64,000 nucleotides of DNA from Platanthera guangdongensis (lineage: Eukaryota; Streptophyta; Magnoliopsida; Asparagales; Orchidaceae): NCBI GenBank assembly GCA_039583875.1, contig CM077147.1:156573846-156637845 (forward strand). The letters are read 5' to 3'. The notes beneath the pieces were generated by a model, which searched no databases, was not told the origin of the DNA, and saw only the letters and a program-made list of their open reading frames with translations. How positions within the stretch are numbered: position 1 is the first letter of the stretch; every line of letters begins with the position of its first letter. This document shows positions 57,916 through 64,000 of the stretch, piece by piece. A program made the translations under genes and the position numbers.

Positions 57916-58500
57916 TCAGGTAAAAACTCCCTGATGCCTAAAACACAAATTATCCCAAAATGGCTCCACCGAGTTCCAAAACTCGCATTTACTCAGCTCG
58001 GTATACAACTTATGCTCCCTCAAAGCAGATAGAACTAACCACATATACTTGGCATGCTCCTCAGCACACCGGGAATAAAGCAAAACCTCATCAATAAACA
58101 CAACTACAAAAAGGTCCAAAAAATCATTGAACACTCTGTTCATCATGTCCATGAACGCAAAGGGTGCATTTTTCAATCCAAATGACATCACCAAGAACTC
58201 ATAATGTTCATACTGAGAACGAAAGGCGGTACGTAGAACATCAAACTCACGGTTTCTCAAATGATTGTAGCCTGAACGAAGGTCAATCTTCGATAACACT
58301 ATATTACCATGCAACTGATCAATCAAATCATTTATTTACGGCAAGAGATATCTATTCTTGATATCCACCTTATTCAATTCCCTATAATCGATGCACAACC
58401 TCATACACCCATCCTTTTCTTTACAAACAACATGGGAGCATCCCAAAACAAAGAACTTGGCCTAACAAATCCACGCTGCAACAACCCATCTAGCTGGGTA
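57916..58500 (-). pseudogene. Reverse transcriptase of gypsy G2 (truncated, altered active site)
   Basis: The segment before 58326 has [18 protein letters not shown] and one stop. The main frame continues with [36 protein letters not shown] and [12 protein letters not shown]. The second catalytic Asp of the usual FIDD is Glu (GAG at 58087-58089). After KCEFWNSVE the sequence fades within about 20 codons into the LTR, so RNase H and integrase are gone. Because Asp is needed at that position in retroviral-type RTs, the product is expected to be inactive even apart from the truncation. Confidence 0.88.
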
Positions 58501-58508
58501 CGCAACTC

Positions 58509-59179
58509 TTATAGCTTATGCGGGGCCATACGACACGGTGCTTTAGCAATTGGGCGAGTACCCAGCTCCAAATCTATCACATACTCCACATATCTCACAT
58601 GTGGAAGACCAGGAAGACTGTCTGGGAAGACATCAGGAAATTCTCGCACCATAGGAACATCCTTGACATGCGACAAACTACCAATGGTTTCCAAAATAGA
58701 AACCAAATAAGGAAAATAACCAAAATTCAAAAGTTTTCGAGCACATACCACATAAATAATCGGGAAATCCTGTCGTGGAGAACCATAAACACTCCTTTGG
58801 TGGTCGTTGTTCATCTTGAAGTCCAAATGCTTAACCATGCATTGTAAACAACATCATATCTAGACAACCAGTCCCTTCCCAAGATCACATCAAAGTCCAC
58901 CAGGTATAACACCTTCAAATCTGTAAAAGCTAGGAAATCTCCTAAAAGGATCGGACAATTCCGGACACCTTGTTCCGACACCACCAAATCACCGGAAGGA
59001 AACTTAACGCACAACAAATCGCCAAATAGATCGAGAGTCAGATGATGACGCTCTATGAAAGTCCTAGCCAGGAATGAGTGGGTAGCACAAGAATCGAAAA
59101 GAACGTGTGCCCAACAGTTCTTTATCTTAAATTTCCATATAAAGTCGCATTTGTAACTAGACGAACAAACATTGAACAA
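58509..59179 (-). pseudogene. Aspartic protease and linker of gypsy G2
   Basis: Residues after about 25 read VLFDSCATHSFLARTFIE, the protease site with Cys in place of the usual Gly of DSGATHSF. They are followed by the ILGRDWLSRYD signature near 58850. A second frame (58838-58509) continues with VREFPDVFPDSLPGLP and a segment leading to the RT. One frame change near 58820 and a stop near 58509 break it. Confidence 0.85.
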
Positions 59180-59270
59180 AAGCCAAGAGCTAAAACTAGA
59201 TAAGAATCTTGCCTGAGATCTCTTGGGTGGACGTATTTGCTTCCTCCATAGTCATCACATTTAAGGATTC

Positions 59271-59753
59271 TTATGAGCATCCGTCTGTGAGGTTCTCCTT
59301 CTCTGTCAACAACCAGCTCTTTATAAGGCCCTTAAGCGGATAAGTGGCGACCAGCACTCTCTGGTCTGCAGAAATCCCTGAGTATGAAAACATCTCCTCG
59401 ATTGTGATAATCCAAGCGTCCAACGCAATGTAATTGGCTGTACCATAATAGGTAGGAGGTCCTAGTTGATGAAAATGTAAGATAAAGTTCATCTCTGCTG
59501 GCAGAAGGACTGGATGTAGCAAAGGAGCGGGACGAATGAGAATATCATGGCATACAGCAGGGTCCTACACTCTCAGTTGTTTTCCAGAAACAACAGCCAA
59601 CAGCGCCTAGATCTTCGACTGCATCTCCACCATCTGCCTAGACAGAGCCACATTGCTCTGCCATAGTCCCTCAATCACTATCACACTCTGTGCACCAGAC
59701 AACTCGCCCTCAGACTAGGGAGTTGCTCTCATATCAACTCGCTTAGGCGACAT
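59271..59753 (-). pseudogene. gag N terminus of gypsy G2 (truncated)
   Basis: The ATG at 59753 (MSPKRVDMRAT) is followed by a helix (LWQSNVALSRQMVEMQ) and the typical start of a gypsy gag: LGPPTYYGTANYIALDAWI, IEEMFSYSGISADQRVLVAT and YPLKG near 59330. Stops occur near 59717, 59609 and 59565. After LKSW-type residues the frame ends at 59271 and the protease follows within about 100 bases. The second half of gag and the zinc knuckle are deleted. Confidence 0.82.
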
Positions 59754-60416
59754 CCTAAGAATATAACGAACAACCAATCAAAACCTAGCTTAACCGCTAG
59801 GACTACACAACTTAGTTTAGATCATACATGTATAGATACTTGCTCATGCTGCTAACTTACCCAGAGATTTTTATAATGATGTCATGCTTAACTTAGGATG
59901 ATATACCATCACCCTATTGACTCAAGTGCATAAACCATGAATGCATGAATTACCATTCTTTTTTTAAAATTCATGTGTGTATGTATGTCATCATGTATAT
60001 CTTTAGCTTGGCACATGTGCTAATGCTATGTTATGTCATGCATATTGTGCTATGCAATCTAAAAAAGTCCTTAATGCATGTCATGAGTGACATATCATTA
60101 AATATTATGCATCCCATTCTACATAATATCGCATGTAACAAAAGGAAAAATCTAATGTGCATTTATATAATGATTGTTATGCATCCCATACTACATAACA
60201 GTTACATGTTGTCACCTATGAGGATCCATATACAAACACATATTATGCATCCCATACTACATAATATGCCTTGTATACTTCTTATCATGCTTATGAGTGC
60301 AGTGTTCGTGCTTCAATCAAGACGTACTGATGATACATTGGTGTGTGTATGAAATGTACAAGGCAATCTAAAACTAACAAGAGATAGTTGTTCGACCAAT
60401 TGTCAAACAACCTAAC
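59754..60416 (-). other. 5' leader of gypsy G2
   Basis: There is no ORF with support. A 24-bp phrase containing ATGCATCCCATACTACATAA occurs three times (about 60104-60127, 60176-60199, 60242-60265), each with short inverted ends (TTATG/CATAA), at spacings of 72 and 66 bases. Confidence 0.7.
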
Positions 60417-60428
60417 CCTCTGATACCA
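60417..60428 (-). promoter_or_regulatory. Primer-binding site, tRNA-iMet, gypsy G2
   Basis: The reverse complement TGGTATCAGAGG lies two bases from the LTR end TGTGACA. Confidence 0.9.
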
Positions 60429-60430
60429 AC

Positions 60431-63180
60431 TGTCACAACCGACATTTTCTCCGGATTTAATTAATATATCAGAGTAAGAGAAAATAATTGTCGTGATGCC
60501 ACGTCATGCAGGGGATAACTACAGACGCTTTGGCAAGAACTCAAACCAAACAAATTATAAGAAATCCTCAAGTTTATTATGAAGGAAACAATAATTTAAG
60601 TTTAGTTTTAATAGCCGTATCCCTCGGCTCAGTGGATCAACTAGTTTAAAAGTGAAAATATGAATATACGCTCCGGAAATTACTTTGTTTATATGGTTTA
60701 ACATCCAACAAGAGCATAAACATCCAAACAAGAAAACTCATGATATGCATACCTCTAGATTAAATATAAGTATAGAAATACCTTTTTCATTTGTTAAAAT
60801 ATAGTGACTTTGGTTTAAAGCAATGCTATGCATAAGGTAGTCAAATGATACTTTTAAAATAACTAACATGCAAACCAAGCATAAAATCTTCCCAGAGAGC
60901 GAGAAAAATGAACCTGTCATCAAGAAAGACTAAGCATCTAGCAGATATCTTAACTATATAAAAACTTCGGTGGGCATCAACAACCTAACACAAGCCCACC
61001 AAAAGGAAAAACAAGTATGTCTGAACTAAATAACAGAACAACATCACTACCTCACACTGGTGAGGAAAAGGAAACCTGCAATAACAGCAGAAAACAAGCA
61101 ACCACCAAACCTAGCCGCTTAATCGACCACTGATCAAAACCTGAGGCATTCCAAAGAAAGAAATACATCAGCAAGAATATACAATAGGTAAAAAGATCAT
61201 CAGTAGATAATAATCAGAAGAAAACAAACGGGATTACCAACCCCAACCACTGTAAAGCTGCCAAACCATAATAAATGAGAAATAAAACAGTTATGAGTTA
61301 TTAACTTAAAAGTCCTAGAGTAAGGAAATTGCACCAAGTGCGAAATGAAGTCGTGCTTCGAGAATATTTGCCAGAGTGAGCATCCAACATATGTCTATAC
61401 AATAGGAAGAAAGGAGACCGAATAGCTCTAAACATGTGAATCATTAACACTAGGAAAAATGGTCCTGAGTCGGTGGCCACAATGTCCAAAACGAACTAAC
61501 AAACCAAAACATCTCAAGAAGGAACTGCGGTTGTGGCAACAAGGTCCAACACAACCCAACAGCCCAAATATCTCAAAAAGGCACTACAATGGTGGCAACA
61601 AGGTCCAACACTGCCCAACAGTCCATGAGAAAACATCAACAACCAAGTGTAATGAATCACGAGCCAGCACTAGGTTGGTGGTCCTTTATCCACTGCCAAC
61701 CATGGGCCACACCTAAACATCCATAAGTACCCATAAAAACTTTATCAAAACAATGGGCTTCTCTAATGACGAGAAGGAAGAAAATCCCAAAAATCTCTCT
61801 AAGGCTGAAACTCGACGAATTATATTTAGTTCGACAAAAAAAAAATAAGGCCATTCTGATTCGTCGAGTATATTCGACGAATGCAGTAGATACATGACAA
61901 ACTACACATGGCAAAAATCAACTTCCTTAATGATATGCAACGATTCAGCATAATTACCATCATGCTCGACGAATCGGCGAAAATAACCTAAGTCCACAAA
62001 ATATTTGTTGAGTATACTCGGCGAATCTGGATTCAATCAATGCTCTCAACGCCAAAGCAGTCTCACTCGATGCCTAAACTTAACTCAGTGAAATTTACTT
62101 CACTCAACTCCTCCATTGGATGCTCTCAACGCCAAGCCGACTACACTCGACAAATTCGTCCAGTTAACACGATGCTTTTGACTTAGCCTCGAATACACTT
62201 GACGCTCTCAATACCATATCACACAACGTTAAGCCTATAACTTGATGAACTCAATGCCTAATACTTAACTAATGCAGAATCATGCAACTCCGAGAATAAT
62301 ACTCGACGAATTCCTCGAGATAACTTGGCAAATATGGCTTAGACTAACAGATCACTCGATGCACTCAGTGCAAAGTCTAATTCACTCAATGCCAAGACCG
62401 GCAATCGACGAATTCATCGTCAATACTTGACAAATTTGCCTTGGTCTCAATAATCACTCAACGCCAAGACTACACTCAATGATAGAGGCTAACACTCGGC
62501 AAATTCATCGAGATTACTCGACAAATTTGACTCCACCCAATGCCTATACCATTCAATGAATTAGAACTAACCCAAGACCATACTAGATGACTTACAATCT
62601 GGCTAAGCCAACCATACTCGACGAATTTTCATACCTAAGCTGATGATCATATTCCATGAATTTGTTTAAACTTAGACTATCATATATGATGAGATTTCCT
62701 TAGACTATCAGCTATATACTCGACGAATCCTACATAGATTAATTATCATATACGACAAATCCTACCATTACATGTCTGGGGACTTTTCACTATTCAGTAG
62801 ATCAAACTTGGCCGATCCCTACACTTTCCTATTTCTAAGGAGGGAAGAAGAAAATCAACTAGAAAACACATGGAAAACTCTTGGCAAGGAGAAGAAATCA
62901 CCACTTGCTTCTATCTCTAGAAATTCGGGCACATAAGGGCTCTTCCTCATGGATCCGGCCGCAAGAACACTTTGGTTACACTTTCAGAAACTTTTCAAGG
63001 AAAAATAGGGTCAAAACTGCATGACCTAACGTCCAAAACACAAGATATGGTAAAAACGCACCGCACACATGTAAATCTCAACGAGACCAGTCCGAATCTA
63101 CTCTCTGATGATGATTTTGAGCACTAGAGCTCCTACAATCGAAGGCCAAAATCCTAAAAACATCCACCGTTCTTCTCTTT
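60431..63180 (-). repeat. 5' LTR of gypsy G2 (right end rearranged)
   Basis: It begins TGTCACAACCGAC on the plus strand. It contains three copies of a GGTGGCAACAAGGTCCAACA unit of about 60 bp (61475-61630) and many ACTCGACGAAT/ATTCGTCGAG palindromes (61800-62760). From about 62145 it matches the 3' LTR. Near 63180 it switches to an inverted copy of its own middle, so the native right end (present at 57690-57907) is lost here. Confidence 0.8.
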
Positions 63181-63184
63181 CACA

Positions 63185-64000
63185 AAATAGCACGATGTCT
63201 CGGGTAATCTTGAAGAATTCATCGAGTATTGTCAGTTGGCAAAGAGAGCGTCGAGTGAAGGTATTGATTGAAGTAAACTTCGCTGAGTTAAAGTCCATGC
63301 GTCGATTGAGATTGCTTTAGAGTTGAGAGCATTGAGTGAATCCAGATTCGTCGAGTATACTCGACGAATGTTTTGAGGACATAGGTTATTTTCACCGATT
63401 CATGTAGTATCAAGGTAATTACACTGAATCGTTGGGTATCGTTAAGTCATTTGATTTTTTCCAAGTATAGTTCGTCATGTATCTATTGCATTCGTCGAGG
63501 ATACTCGACAAATCAGTATGGACTTAGTTTTTTCGACTAATTAAGTCTAATTCATCGAGTTTTGGCCTTAGAGTGCATTTCAGGACTTTCTTCCTGAAAC
63601 CCGGTGTTTTGATTAGAGTTTTATGGGTATTTATGGATGTTTAGGTGTGCCCCATGGTTGGAAGTGGATAAAGGACCATCAACCTAGTGCCGGCTCGTGA
63701 ATCATTACACTTGGTGGTTGTTGATATTTTCTCATGGACTGTTGGGTTGTGTTGGACCTTATTGCCACCATCACAGTGCCTTTGGAGATGTTTGGGTTGT
63801 TGGGTTGTGTTGGACCTTATTGCCACCACCGTAGTGCTATCTCGAGATGTTTGGGTCTATTAGTTCATGTTGGACATTGTGGCCACCGACTCAGAACCTT
63901 TTTTGTCAGTGTTAATGATTCACATGTTTAGAGATGTTCAATCTCTTTTCTTCCTATTGTATAGACATATGTTGGATGCTTACTTTTGCAGATTTTTTTG
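63185..64000 (+). repeat. Inverted copy of G2 LTR sequence
   Basis: The reverse complement of this stretch follows 61372-62180 closely, including the 60-bp units, the phrase CAACATATGTCTATACAATA and the palindromes. It continues past the window. It is either part of a second G2-family element in the opposite orientation or a fold-back rearrangement. Confidence 0.88.

Larger units (their letters stand above)
56638..63180 (-). mobile_element. Gypsy G2: internally deleted element
   Basis: On the minus strand it has a 5' LTR (60431-63180), tRNA-iMet PBS, leader, short gag, protease and RT, then directly the 3' LTR (56638-57907). RNase H and integrase are deleted. The left part of the 3' LTR is missing because G1 starts at 56637. 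LTR length must exceed 2.7 kb. Confidence 0.8.

Overview
This window is plant DNA made almost entirely of nested LTR retrotransposons. I see no host protein gene, no tRNA or rRNA gene and no CRISPR locus. The calls rest on reverse transcriptases of the plant Ty1/copia and Ty3/gypsy types, primer-binding sites (PBS) for tRNA-iMet (TGGTATCAGAGC type) and tRNA-Asp (TGGCGCC type), TG...CA LTR ends and 5-bp target duplications. Sirevirus-like, Athila-like, Tat/Ogre-like and chromovirus-like elements together point to an angiosperm with a large repeat-rich genome, probably a eudicot. The species cannot be told from the sequence.

Layout. 1-7523: minus-strand Sirevirus-like copia 1 (env-like ORF, fused protease-RT-RNase H, gag, PBS, 5' LTR), with its 3' end off the left edge. 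7524-44514: remains of a plus-strand Tat/Ogre-like gypsy element, with an integrase tail (7524-7853), a 205-bp satellite array in its 3' UTR (7955-10686, resuming at 26708-26900), antisense extra ORFs (27575-31039) and a split 3' LTR (31302-31396 plus 43796-44514). Three large insertions interrupt it or lie in it. Gypsy N (10687-26705) is a non-autonomous chromovirus derivative sitting in the satellite array. Inside gypsy N is an Athila-type gag-only element (TR-GAG, 14279-24593, duplication GGTTG), and inside that is a 541-bp TRIM (20701-21241, duplication TTGAA). Sirevirus 2 (31397-43790, duplication GCCCC) is full length and carries an env-like ORF. 44515-56637: minus-strand gypsy G1, cut at its RT by the Tat LTR and carrying the complete copia B (45757-53294, duplication TGCAA). 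56638-64000: minus-strand gypsy G2, whose 3' LTR was entered by G1 and whose 5' LTR ends in a large fold-back.

The coding regions are decayed. Most carry in-frame stops, many of them one C-to-T step from a Gln, Arg or Trp codon, yet several long frames are still continuous. The least expected pattern is non-coding. Almost every LTR family here has its own short motif, repeated many times as palindromes or inverted pairs, usually with a central CpG. In both Sireviruses the family motif occurs in the LTR and again in the spacer between RNase H and the env-like ORF. Other points worth attention are a one-frame gag/unknown/integrase-tail ORF in gypsy N, the TRIM with only 35 internal bases, and the antisense genes plus satellite in the Tat 3' region.
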